Shown: positions 7,772 to 15,389 of the stretch, piece after piece
Layout: every line of letters starts with the position of its first letter
Numbering within the stretch: position 1 is the stretch's first letter
NCBI GenBank assembly: GCA_022484565.1
Contig: JAKVKZ010000024.1
Span: forward strand, 1-41,410
Source of the DNA: Muribaculaceae bacterium
GTDB lineage: Bacteria > Bacteroidota > Bacteroidia > Bacteroidales > Muribaculaceae
DNA: 41,410 nt
Reading direction: 5' to 3'
Notes under the pieces: generated by a model
What the model was told of the DNA's origin: nothing
The model's database searches: none
What the model saw: only the letters and a program-made list of their open reading frames with translations
Program-made: the position numbers and the translations under genes

Positions 7772-9337
7772 ATGAAATATTTTGTGCTTTCTATATTGTT
7801 ATTATTCGTCACTTTCGGAGGCTTTTCTCAGCCTAAAAAGAATTGTGATGAAAAACGCACTATCCATATCGTTGTCGAAAAAGACCTTTGGCCTTTTGAA
7901 TTTGTCAACGAGAAGGGAGAGCCTGACGGTTTCGATGTTGACATGTTCAAGGCTGTCATGAATCGTGCAGGATATAAATATAAAATGTCTGTTACATCTT
8001 GGGACAAGGTTCTTCTTTCTGGTGACAGCATTAATGGCGATATGTCCATTGCACTCTACTATTCCGAAAAACGTGCGAAACAATATTTATTCAGCACTCC
8101 CTATGGCACCATCCCTATGGCACTGATTTCTCGGAGAAGCGACGATTTCAAAACTCTTGATGCAATTAAGAGCAAGAGAATTATAATGAAGCATGATTTT
8201 CTTTATAATCTGGCTGTTGCCTCGGGCATGACCAACATTATTCCAACCAACAGCATTGAAGATGGCCTTCGTATGCTCTCCGACAAAAAAGCCGATGCTA
8301 TGATTGCCAACGAATACACATGCCGTTATCTCATGGAGCACAAGGACATTAAGAATCTCACATGGCATCCATCTCCATTCGAGACTATTAGCTATTGCTT
8401 TGCTGTCAAGACTTGCGATTCCAAATTGCTCAATTCCATCAATGAAGCGCTTAATTCCATGATGTTTGATGGCACCTACAAGCATATTCACAACAAATGG
8501 TTTTCTTCCTACGAAGGCGGATACAAATTTCCTCATTGGATTATCACAGTTATCTGCTTTGCGATAATTCTGATTATTGCCCTTATAGGTTTCACTCTTC
8601 ATTTCCGTTTCCGTCTCGCAAGAATGACGAAGAACATCCTTAAGGAAAAGGAACTCGCTGAAAAGCGCGACAACATGAAGTCGGCATTCATTGCCAATAT
8701 GGGCAGTGAAATCCGAGCCCCGCTCAATGCTATCGTTGGTTTTGCCCAACTTGTAGGCACCATTGATGACCCTCAAGAGAGGCAGAGCTATGTGGATGAA
8801 CTTGAGAGCAACAGCACCACGTTGACCAGCTTGGTTAATGGCATTCTCGACCTATCCAAAATCGAATCAGGTACCACACATTTCACTTACAGTGATTTTG
8901 ATATAAGTTATGTTTGCCACGATATGTTCGATTCAGAACAGACGACCAACAATAACAAGGATATTCAATATGTGCTTGAACTTTCAGAAGAGCACCTTGA
9001 TGTTTATTCCGACATGCAGCGCATTGCCCAAGTCACTCAGATTCTGCTCAAGAATGCCAAGCGTTTCACCGAAAAAGGCAATATTACAATGCGCACAGAG
9101 CGTTCCGACAATTTCGCCAAAGTCTCTGTCATCGACACTGGCGTGGGAATTGCTGAAAATGAGCTTGACAACTTATTCCAGCGCTATTTCCGCACAGATG
9201 AGAACAAATCGGTTGACGGCACAGGGCTTAACCTATCACTTTGCCGGGCTATCATTGTAGTGCTTGGTGGTGAGATTGGCGTTAATTCAAAGCCGGGCCA
9301 AGGTTCTACTTTCTGGTTCAAGATTCCTTTGAAATAA
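7772..9337 (+). CDS. Periplasmic-binding-domain sensor with histidine-kinase architecture but no phospho-accepting His
   Basis: A 521-residue membrane sensor. After a signal peptide (1-20), residues about 30-245 form a type 3 extracellular solute-binding domain (IHIVVEKDLWPFEF, GFDVDMFKAV), the fold that binds amino acids or small organic ligands; 256-278 is a membrane span; then come a short linker, a HisKA-like dimerisation helix and a HATPase domain with Asn428, DTGVGI (455-460) and GTGL (483-486). The HisKA helix reads NMGSEIRAPLNAI where the family has MSHEIRTPL: the phospho-acceptor His is Ser312 (codon AGT at 8705-8707). No receiver domain is fused and no response regulator is adjacent. 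It may be a pseudokinase, a partner in a heterodimer or a phosphatase-only sensor. Own promoter, terminator at 9365. Confidence 0.88.
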   Translation: MKYFVLSILLLFVTFGGFSQPKKNCDEKRTIHIVVEKDLWPFEFVNEKGEPDGFDVDMFKAVMNRAGYKYKMSVTSWDKVLLSGDSINGDMSIALYYSEKRAKQYLFSTPYGTIPMALISRRSDDFKTLDAIKSKRIIMKHDFLYNLAVASGMTNIIPTNSIEDGLRMLSDKKADAMIANEYTCRYLMEHKDIKNLTWHPSPFETISYCFAVKTCDSKLLNSINEALNSMMFDGTYKHIHNKWFSSYEGGYKFPHWIITVICFAIILIIALIGFTLHFRFRLARMTKNILKEKELAEKRDNMKSAFIANMGSEIRAPLNAIVGFAQLVGTIDDPQERQSYVDELESNSTTLTSLVNGILDLSKIESGTTHFTYSDFDISYVCHDMFDSEQTTNNNKDIQYVLELSEEHLDVYSDMQRIAQVTQILLKNAKRFTEKGNITMRTERSDNFAKVSVIDTGVGIAENELDNLFQRYFRTDENKSVDGTGLNLSLCRAIIVVLGGEIGVNSKPGQGSTFWFKIPLK

Positions 9338-9364
9338 TCTCTGATTTATTGCTGATAATATATT

Positions 9365-9396
9365 AAGAGGGGTGCAATCATGTGCCCCTCTTTTAT
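9365..9396 (+). terminator. Intrinsic terminator of the sensor gene, possibly bidirectional
   Basis: AAGAGGGG (9365-9372) pairs with CCCCTCTT (9385-9392), extended by TGCA/TGTG pairs around an ATCA loop, then a T-rich tail. It ends just before the convergent TPR gene and may serve both strands. Confidence 0.8.
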
Positions 9397-9399
9397 TAT

Positions 9400-9669
9400 T
9401 CATGGATTGTACAGGTCATGGTTGTAGAAATTCAATATTTCCTCTGCCTGCCGATAGGCTTCCACGGCTGGGCTTTCCGGATTTAATGCTATAGCTTCGC
9501 AGTAGTTTGTCATTGCATTCTTCCAATCGTTCTTTCGCCGATATGCGTTGCCAAGCATGAAATAGGCCTTATCACTCTTCGGATTTGCCGCAATATATCT
9601 TTTCAATTCTTCTATTGCCCTCTCAACCTTATCTTCCTCAAGCAATCTCCCTATCTCTTTTATTTCCAT
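9400..9669 (-). CDS. Small TPR-repeat protein
   Basis: An 89-residue cytoplasmic protein made of about two and a half tetratricopeptide repeats: IEELKRYIAANPKSDKAYF, then MLGNAYRRKNDWKNAMTNYC and EAIALNPESPAVEAYRQAEE. TPRs bind partner proteins; no enzymatic domain is present and the partner is unknown. The ATG at 9669 (MEIKEIGRLL) is chosen over the longer in-frame ATG at 9702, because the latter overlaps the predicted -7 element at 9693-9700. Monocistronic and convergent with the sensor gene. Confidence 0.8.
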   Translation of the reverse strand: MEIKEIGRLLEEDKVERAIEELKRYIAANPKSDKAYFMLGNAYRRKNDWKNAMTNYCEAIALNPESPAVEAYRQAEEILNFYNHDLYNP

Positions 9670-9692
9670 ATTTCTTAAAAATTTATTTGTTG

Positions 9693-9724
9693 CAAATATC
9701 ATAAAAGTTTACTGATTATGCAAA
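9693..9724 (-). promoter_or_regulatory. Promoter of the small TPR gene
   Basis: Minus-strand TTTG, 20 bases, then GATATTTG (9693-9700), one base off the TAnnTTTG consensus. It decides the start at 9669. Confidence 0.5.
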
Positions 9725-9846
9725 CTCAGGCTATAATAGTTACCAAACATTTCAATTCGCCATAATTTAGATAAATCTTGTTAATTAATCGAATTTTATT
9801 TGCCATAATGCATTCAATTAATAAAAAAGTGCCTATCTTTGCATCA

Positions 9847-9907
9847 AGTTTTTCATGGTATTAGATTTAAGGTAAAAAATATTTGTCGTGAGACAAGTAT
9901 TTTTTTT
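9847..9907 (+). ncRNA. Small RNA, copy 2 of the family
   Basis: Preceded by the -7 box TATCTTTG (9834-9841). The unit begins TTTTTCATGGTATTAG, continues ATTTAAGGTAA and ends in a 10-pair hairpin, AATATTTGTC (9878-9887) with GACAAGTATT (9892-9901), around the loop GTGA, followed by a T run. There is no credible ORF. Nearly identical to copy 3, 360 bases downstream, and it shares the 5' block with copies 1 and 4. Confidence 0.7.
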
Positions 9908-10195
9908 GTGCCTATACGTTTCCAATAAAAAATCTCCATTTCCTAAACCATCCATTCCCTCCTACTTTTATTTCCTCCCATCTTTCAAAACTCCATCTTC
10001 CAATATTAGGTATTTCCCCAATCCATTATATTGGCCTGCTATTTCAAATGATGCATTTTGGCCAATTGCCTAAAATGAAACTTTATAATCCTTTCACGTT
10101 GTGAATTAGCAATAGATTCGCTACCATATTTATTAAATTATCTAAAAACAGCAGATTTTTTTTGTCATTTATTATGCAACGAAATATATAAGCAT
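9908..10195 (+). other. Intergenic stretch with a 90-base G-free tract
   Basis: No credible gene. From 9919 to 10008 the plus strand has no G at all and is rich in C and T (CCATTCCCTCCTAC and similar), giving strong strand asymmetry; the remainder is AT-rich. It separates small-RNA copies 2 and 3. A 61-codon frame across it starts inside the copy 2 terminator hairpin and is not believed to be a gene. Confidence 0.5.
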
Positions 10196-10208
10196 TATCT
10201 TTGCATCA

Positions 10209-10270
10209 AGTTTTCATGGTATTAGATTTTAAGGTAAAAAAATATTTGTCGTGATGACAAGTATTTTTTT
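10209..10270 (+). ncRNA. Small RNA, copy 3 of the family
   Basis: Preceded by TATCTTTG (10196-10203). It begins TTTTCATGGTATTAG and ends in AATATTTGTC (10241-10250), loop GTGAT, GACAAGTATT (10256-10265) and a T run. The same stem as copy 2 but with one extra loop base and small indels, so copies 2 and 3 are a recent duplication. Confidence 0.7.
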
Positions 10271-10285
10271 ATGCAGTAACAAGGG

Positions 10286-10348
10286 TTTATTTTTCATGAT
10301 ATTAGTTTTTTGAGATGGAAAATCCTCGGCGTGGTGCCGGGGATTTTT
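10286..10348 (+). ncRNA. Small RNA or terminator unit, copy 4 of the family, no promoter of its own seen
   Basis: TTTTTCATGATATTAG is followed by a GC-richer 12-pair hairpin, AAAATCCTCGGC (10319-10330) with GCCGGGGATTTT (10336-10347), loop GTGGT, and five T. No TAnnTTTG box is visible upstream, so it may be transcribed only by read-through from copy 3. The stem differs completely from copies 2 and 3 while staying paired. It may also terminate the sensor-kinase gene arriving from the other strand. Confidence 0.5.
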
Positions 10349-10401
10349 ACTTTTATATCCTTTCATTCTATTCGAATGTTTCCGATTTTCCTATTCGCTA
10401 C

Positions 10402-12333
10402 CTAAATTTTTTGACTGAAAACAAATTTGGCCCCATTCTTATATTCTTTATCAAGTTTCAGAGTACCGTTCAAATGTTTTGCGGCAATAAGGCATATTGT
10501 AAGTCCCACACCTAATCCTTGTGAGAATGGATTACACTTGAAGAATTGCTCAAAAATCTTCTCTTGGAAATCTTCATCTATTCCGTCGCCATGATCAGTT
10601 ACCGAAAATTCTATATTTTTATCTTTCACTTCATACTTCAGCTCCACATCACCAACACTGGCAAACTTGAATGCATTCAGCAAAAGATTGCTTATGATTC
10701 GCTTCAACGAATAAAGATTAGTCATGAACACCACATCAGTCGAAGTATCACACACAAGTTTTCTGTCTTTTGAGGAAAAATCAGCCATTTCTCGCATCAT
10801 ATCCTCGCAAAATTCTGCCGCATGCGCTTCCGTCAATTCATTGAATTGATTTGTCCCTGTTTCATTGTCAGCAAGATAAAGAGTATCATCGACAATCTTC
10901 AAGAAATCTGAACTTCCTTTACTGATTGCTTTCACCATATCCTTATGCTCTTCATCATCAAATTCACTTACCAAAAGGTCAGAGAAACCAAGAATGGCAT
11001 TAAGTGGAGTCCGCATTTCATGGCTCATGCTGCTTATGAAATTGTTCTTTATGTCGTTGGCAGCCCTTAGCCTCGTATTCAATTTATGCATTCTGACGGT
11101 GTACACAAGTATAATGACAATCACTATCAACAAAGTTGCAAGCAATAATATGAATACTTTTATTTGCGAGTCCTTTACCTTTATTTGTAATGCCTGATTC
11201 TCTCCAGCCAATTTATTTACTCCATATTCCGTCGATAGCTGCTCAAGGTTCGCACGTTGTTCGTCAAGCAACAAAGAATCGTTCAAACTTGAATATTCCC
11301 TTTCAAATTTCAATGCGTTCTCATAATCGCCAAGTTTCTCATAAGCCACCGATTTATCCCTATATATTGTGCAAAGATTCTGTGAATCGTTATTCTTCAC
11401 ATAATAATCCACACAGGAATCCAAATATTGCAATTCAGTCCTGTAATCGCCTATCGACTGCGCATAATATCTATGTATGAAATATTTTGGTATTGGCCGT
11501 AAATGCGGATAGCCTGAATTGTAAATATTGTCAGTCTCGTCAAGATATTTCTTTAAAGCCCTTGAATTCTTTGTTCGGCTGTAAATCATCGAACTCATGT
11601 AGCCTTTCACTTCCAGAATACTCATTATGTATTTCTTTTTATTCTTCCATAGCTCATGGTCAGCTATCGAATCAGCCGTGAGAAATATTTTTTCAGCTTG
11701 TTTCATCCGATTTGTGGCTATCAAGCTGTTCATGCAATTTGCCACTGTCGGTGGATATAGATCCCATTTCTTATACTTTATCAATACCGGCATTATGCTC
11801 AGATAATTAATCGCAGCTTGCTGATAGTTCCTGTTTGCATTGAAGCTGTTGGCAATCACATACCCACTGTACGCCATTCCAATCTCACTTTTATCTGATT
11901 TTGCCGACTTGTACATTCTGTCGCTTTCGCTTATCGCTTGATTGACCTGTCCGCTGGCTATATATGTATCACATAGAATCAGCCATGAAAAATACAATCT
12001 ATCAATATTTGCCGATTTCCGCGCCGTCGTTTGCACCTTTGAAAAATAATTTCTTACACTATCCACCTTAAGCAGGTAATAAAAGTGCATCTCCTTATTA
12101 TAATATAGCTCACACAATGTAGCATCGTCAATGACATTGCGTTTACTCGCATCAGCATAAACTTTGCTCCACAATCCCTCATATTTCCCTACGCCCTGAT
12201 ATGGAGCTATCGTATTCAATAGCTGAATTGTCCGTTTGTCCGCTCCTTTTCCAAATGCACACGCGGCAACAACCCATGTCATCAGGCATAGTATTAATAA
12301 TCGCTTATGTGTGCTTAAATTAGGATACATCAT
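10402..12333 (-). CDS. TPR-domain sensor histidine kinase
   Basis: A 643-residue membrane sensor. A signal sequence (about 1-28) precedes a helical TPR-like periplasmic region (about 40-385), a membrane span (393-413) and a cytoplasmic kinase: HisKA with His438 in SMSHEMRTPLNAI, HATPase with Asn553 in NLLLNAFKF, DHGDGI (580-585) and GLGVGL (606-611). All catalytic elements are present, unlike in the sensor encoded at 7772. No receiver or DNA-binding domain is fused and no response regulator lies next to it, so the output partner is elsewhere. The start is ATG 12331-12333; the -7 box ends only 7 bases upstream, so the mRNA may be nearly leaderless. Confidence 0.9.
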   Translation of the reverse strand: MMYPNLSTHKRLLILCLMTWVVAACAFGKGADKRTIQLLNTIAPYQGVGKYEGLWSKVYADASKRNVIDDATLCELYYNKEMHFYYLLKVDSVRNYFSKVQTTARKSANIDRLYFSWLILCDTYIASGQVNQAISESDRMYKSAKSDKSEIGMAYSGYVIANSFNANRNYQQAAINYLSIMPVLIKYKKWDLYPPTVANCMNSLIATNRMKQAEKIFLTADSIADHELWKNKKKYIMSILEVKGYMSSMIYSRTKNSRALKKYLDETDNIYNSGYPHLRPIPKYFIHRYYAQSIGDYRTELQYLDSCVDYYVKNNDSQNLCTIYRDKSVAYEKLGDYENALKFEREYSSLNDSLLLDEQRANLEQLSTEYGVNKLAGENQALQIKVKDSQIKVFILLLATLLIVIVIILVYTVRMHKLNTRLRAANDIKNNFISSMSHEMRTPLNAILGFSDLLVSEFDDEEHKDMVKAISKGSSDFLKIVDDTLYLADNETGTNQFNELTEAHAAEFCEDMMREMADFSSKDRKLVCDTSTDVVFMTNLYSLKRIISNLLLNAFKFASVGDVELKYEVKDKNIEFSVTDHGDGIDEDFQEKIFEQFFKCNPFSQGLGVGLTICLIAAKHLNGTLKLDKEYKNGAKFVFSQKI

Positions 12334-12340
12334 TGCGCTA

Positions 12341-12348
12341 CAAAGTTA
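12341..12348 (-). promoter_or_regulatory. -7 box of the TPR sensor-kinase gene
   Basis: Minus-strand TAACTTTG, separated by 7 bases from the ATG at 12333. If transcription starts the usual few bases downstream, translation begins at or next to the 5' end. Confidence 0.6.
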
Positions 12349-12481
12349 TAATTTTTTTTAAATTATTCCTTTTATTTTGCAACAATAAAAAATAACAACT
12401 GAATATTTTTCAAATATTTCTAATGGAAAAATGGTGTTGTCTGTACTCCACCAAATCCTATACGATTCTTTCTCTTAATTC

Positions 12482-13276
12482 TCACTGAAGCTCAATAACT
12501 GGCCTGTCAATGGCAAAATAGGCAGGCGTGTTCATCCCCCATTCGCCACTGTCACTCGATTTCATTTGGAAAAATATGCTTTTAACTGTGCCGAGGTTTT
12601 CAAGATTCACGTAAGTCCATTCCTTAAGCATTATAGCATTCCCTGTTGTATAATCGGCAAGCATTGCTTCCACAGGCTTGGTCACAGTGCCACTGTCAGT
12701 TACTCCATAAATCAGCAATTTCAAATAATCACCGGTCCCGAACTTTTTCGACCAGTTCGTTCCGTTGACCATTGCATAATAAACGTATGGGGTATTATTG
12801 ATATAAATTGATTTAGGAATAAACAACTGGCCATCGTTGCCGTATTTAATCGTACATGAAGGTGCGGCAGGTGATGTGCCCTCACTTGAATTCCAATATG
12901 CAACCATAAATGGTGTGCCTACTCCACTGATTCCTCCGCCACTCATCACGTTAAACTGATGATCGAGCCAGTTACCAGTCGAGTAGTCAGCAACGTCTTT
13001 ACTGCGGCTCGGCACAAAGCCGCTCCAAGTTTTCCATGCTGGCACCACACTGTGGCTGAATATCACTCCTTGTGAATTAATCCCCAACGAATCTGTCAAG
13101 GCCAATGTCCACACGCCACTCGAATCATATGGAATTGCAGTGGAATTGAAGAACACTGAGACCGTATTGTCCTTTTCATTGTTTTTTGTGCACGATGTAG
13201 TCATTACTACTATAAAAAGTGCAAGGATTGCCAATATTGATGTTTTCTGCGTCATAAAAGTTTTATTGTATTTCAT
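12482..13276 (-). CDS. DUF4465-type surface lipoprotein
   Basis: A 264-residue exported lipoprotein with signal peptide and lipobox TTSC (Cys29 lipidated). The body is a beta-rich domain with the WTGF-like start (WKTWSGFVPSRSKD), a NQF/GG-rich middle (FNVMSGGGISGVGTPFMVAYW), the SIYINNTPYVYYAMVNG strand pair and a C-terminal EWGMNTPAYFAIDRP, which I recognise as DUF4465. Some DUF4465 proteins of gut Bacteroidota are cobalamin-binding surface proteins (BtuH); nothing here (no cobalamin riboswitch, no BtuB/BtuG) supports that for this gene. ATG 13276 is used; ATG 13255 would also leave a signal peptide. It lies 32 bases after murI and is probably co-transcribed with it. Confidence 0.75.
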   Translation of the reverse strand: MKYNKTFMTQKTSILAILALFIVVMTTSCTKNNEKDNTVSVFFNSTAIPYDSSGVWTLALTDSLGINSQGVIFSHSVVPAWKTWSGFVPSRSKDVADYSTGNWLDHQFNVMSGGGISGVGTPFMVAYWNSSEGTSPAAPSCTIKYGNDGQLFIPKSIYINNTPYVYYAMVNGTNWSKKFGTGDYLKLLIYGVTDSGTVTKPVEAMLADYTTGNAIMLKEWTYVNLENLGTVKSIFFQMKSSDSGEWGMNTPAYFAIDRPVIELQ

Positions 13277-13308
13277 TATTTACCATTAAACTCGTTCTTA
13301 TCTGTTCG

Positions 13309-14157
13309 TCACTGCTCATTTTTTGCCAAATCTATATGCTTGGCACTTATGTCATCGCCAAGAAACACCGATGCCAATTCTTTGAATTTCTCAGGTGATT
13401 CTGTGGTCAGGAAACTGCAATTACCACCCTTTTCACAACGCTTCTCCATTTCGGGATGCCTTTTCAGGTAATCAGTCAAACTATCAGCCACAATATTTCC
13501 TTGAAGCACCACTCTCACGCCTTTCGGCATGAATTCGTTTATCTTGTTTATTAATAATGGATAATGTGTGCATCCCAATATCACAGTATCTATTTCAGGG
13601 CACATATTCATCAATTCATTAATATCTTTTCGCACAAAATAGTCGGCTCCATCGCCTTCGGCCTCATGACTTTCCACCAATGCTGCCCACAGTTTGCAGC
13701 CGTGACCATACACATGAAAATCAGGGTATAATTTATTTATTTCTATATCGTACGACTTGCTCTGTATCGTTCCAGGTGTGCCCACCACTCCTATATTGCC
13801 ATTCTTGCTTATTTCGCCTACTTTTTCCACAGTGGGTCGTATCACCCCAAGCACTCTTCTTGTAGGGTCAATTATAGGCAAATCATTTTGTTGTATTGTT
13901 CTTAATGCTTTTGCCGATGCAGTGTTACACGCCAATATAACAAGTCGGCAACCTTTCGAAAACAGGTATTTCACTGCCTCCAATGTGAACTCATACACCA
14001 CATCAAACGAGCGAGAACCATAAGGAGCCCTGGCATTGTCGCCAAGATAGAGATAATCGTATTCAGGCAACTTTTTTCTGATTTCTTTCAGAATTGTCAG
14101 TCCGCCATATCCAGAGTCAAACACTCCAATTGGTCCTATGTCATTTATTTCTTTCAT
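13309..14157 (-). CDS. murI: Glutamate racemase
   Basis: Makes D-glutamate for peptidoglycan. The 282-residue enzyme has the racemase FDSGYGGL (13-20), GDNARAPYG (39-47), and the two catalytic cysteines in ACNTASA (Cys77) and GCTHYP (Cys196, next to Thr197 and His198). ATG 14157 is chosen: the longer in-frame ATG at 14244 lies upstream of a textbook promoter (14181-14212), and the extra 29 residues do not resemble the family. The DUF4465 lipoprotein follows after 32 bases. Confidence 0.94.
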   Translation of the reverse strand: MKEINDIGPIGVFDSGYGGLTILKEIRKKLPEYDYLYLGDNARAPYGSRSFDVVYEFTLEAVKYLFSKGCRLVILACNTASAKALRTIQQNDLPIIDPTRRVLGVIRPTVEKVGEISKNGNIGVVGTPGTIQSKSYDIEINKLYPDFHVYGHGCKLWAALVESHEAEGDGADYFVRKDINELMNMCPEIDTVILGCTHYPLLINKINEFMPKGVRVVLQGNIVADSLTDYLKRHPEMEKRCEKGGNCSFLTTESPEKFKELASVFLGDDISAKHIDLAKNEQ

Positions 14158-14180
14158 TTCACATAAATGTCTATTGACTG

Positions 14181-14212
14181 CAAATTTACTCCACCATATC
14201 GTATTTTGCAAA
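14181..14212 (-). promoter_or_regulatory. murI promoter
   Basis: Minus-strand TTTG (14209-14212), exactly 20 bases, TAAATTTG (14181-14188). Full consensus match; it fixes the murI start at 14157. Confidence 0.75.
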
Positions 14213-14348
14213 TCATTTCCCCGAATTGCTTTATCCTTTTTCACTGGATCACATTAAATCTATAATTGTTTACGAAGTTCCTATGCTCTGTTTTTCAAAT
14301 TTTATCTTCAATTTTATTTTTAAATCTAATTTTTTTTGCTGGCAATTG

Positions 14349-14379
14349 TTTGATTCTAAGTATAAAAATCGTACCTTTG
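14349..14379 (+). promoter_or_regulatory. Promoter of the rplM-rpsI operon
   Basis: TTTG (14349-14352), 19 bases, TACCTTTG (14372-14379), with a leader of about 110 bases to rplM. Confidence 0.75.
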
Positions 14380-14385
14380 CAGTCC

Positions 14386-14480
14386 GATTATGTCCGAATT
14401 ATAACGATTTGCGGCTTTCGCGGTTGCCTTTGGCCGGGCATTCTGCCTTGCAGCAAATAAATTAATTATTTATTAATCAG
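14386..14480 (+). promoter_or_regulatory. Structured 5' leader of rplM, candidate L13 autoregulatory RNA
   Basis: The leader is GC-rich in an AT-rich surrounding. ATTTGC (14407-14412) can pair with GCAAAT (14453-14458), enclosing smaller hairpins such as GGCA-TTC-TGCC. A ribosomal-protein leader class upstream of L13 genes in Bacteroidia has been described; placing this sequence in it is an inference from position and structure. Confidence 0.5.
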
Positions 14481-14495
14481 GAATTTATTAAAAAA

Positions 14496-14981
14496 GTGGA
14501 TACTTTAAGTTACAAAACAATTTCGGTAAATGCCGGCGACGCTAAGGCAAAGAAAGAATGGGTGCTCATCGATGCAACCGATCAAGTTCTTGGACGTCTT
14601 TGCGCTAAAGTCGCAAAAATTCTGCGCGGTAAATACAAACCGTGTTTTACTCCTAATGCTGATTGTGGCGACAACGTCATCATAATCAACGCCGACAAGG
14701 TTATCCTTACCGGTAACAAATGGGAAGGTCGCGAATATTTAGCTTATAGCGGTTATCCTGGTGGTCAAAGAGCTTACACTCCTGCCATGTTAAAGGCTAA
14801 GGCTGACACATATCATTATAAGAATGGTATCAACCCTCTCTTCTTGAAGGTTATGAAAGGTATGCTCCCTAAGAACGTATTAGGTGCAAAACTCATCAAG
14901 AACATGTACGTCTATAATGGTTCCGAGCATCCTCATCAGGCTCAGAATCCTAAAGTTATCGACATCAACAAACTCAAATAA
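14496..14981 (+). CDS. rplM: 50S ribosomal protein L13
   Basis: Early-assembling protein of the large subunit. The 161-residue sequence contains the L13 hallmarks WVLIDATDQVLGRLCAKVAKIL (about 22-43), KYKPCFTPNADCGDNVIIIN, LTGNKW..YSGYPGG and the C-terminal VKGMLPKN-like KVMKGMLPKNVLGAKL. It is longer than the E. coli protein (142) because of a short N-terminal extension typical of Bacteroidota. The start is GTG at 14496-14498, giving an N terminus (MDTLSYKTISVN) that matches the Bacteroidales form. rpsI follows after 10 bases. Confidence 0.97.
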   Translation: MDTLSYKTISVNAGDAKAKKEWVLIDATDQVLGRLCAKVAKILRGKYKPCFTPNADCGDNVIIINADKVILTGNKWEGREYLAYSGYPGGQRAYTPAMLKAKADTYHYKNGINPLFLKVMKGMLPKNVLGAKLIKNMYVYNGSEHPHQAQNPKVIDINKLK

Positions 14982-14991
14982 AGATTGAAGA

Positions 14992-15378
14992 ATGGAAAAA
15001 ATTAATGCAGTAGGCCGTCGTAAAGCCGCCATCGCTCGCGTTTATGTCAGCGAAGGTAAAGGTGAGATAATTATCAACAAACGTTCTCTCGATTCATATT
15101 TTCCTTCTTCTATCCTTCAATACATTGTTAAGCAGCCGCTTAACACTCTTGAGGCAGTTGAAAAATATGACATCAAAGTAAATCTTATCGGTGGTGGCTA
15201 CAAAGGCCAGGCTGAGGCTTTACGTCTCGCTATCGCCCGCGCTCTCGTTAAGATTAACCCTGAAGACAAACCTGCTCTTCGTGCACAAGGATTCATGACT
15301 CGTGACCCGCGTGCTGTTGAACGTAAAAAGCCAGGTCGTCCTAAGGCTCGTAAGAGATTCCAGTTCAGCAAACGTTAA
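14992..15378 (+). CDS. rpsI: 30S ribosomal protein S9
   Basis: Small-subunit protein whose C-terminal tail reaches the P-site tRNA. The 128-residue protein has the family start INAVGRRKAAIARVYV, the GGGYKGQAEALRLAIARAL segment and the basic C-terminal tail KKPGRPKARKRFQFSKR ending in KR. Length and sequence are typical. Co-transcribed with rplM. Confidence 0.97.
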   Translation: MEKINAVGRRKAAIARVYVSEGKGEIIINKRSLDSYFPSSILQYIVKQPLNTLEAVEKYDIKVNLIGGGYKGQAEALRLAIARALVKINPEDKPALRAQGFMTRDPRAVERKKPGRPKARKRFQFSKR

Positions 15379-15389
15379 TCGTTTATTAT

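Noticed and set aside
8087-8776. 229-codon minus-strand frame antisense to the sensor gene
   Set aside because: It lies entirely inside a clear coding sequence with intact domains and shows no motif.
9888-10073. 61-codon plus-strand reading frame in the intergenic region
   Set aside because: It starts with GTG inside the terminator hairpin of a small-RNA unit and runs through the G-free tract; composition, not coding, keeps it open.
12482-13310. Cobalamin-uptake function of the DUF4465 lipoprotein with a riboswitch
   Set aside because: The gap to murI is only 32 bases, there is no room for a riboswitch, and no BtuB or BtuG-type gene is near.
14158-14244. N-terminal extension of murI to ATG 14244
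   Set aside because: A TTTG-N20-TAAATTTG promoter lies inside this stretch, so the extra codons would not be transcribed from it.
14226-14465. 79-codon and 64-codon plus-strand frames before rplM
   Set aside because: They span the rplM promoter and leader structure, and their translations are unlike any protein.
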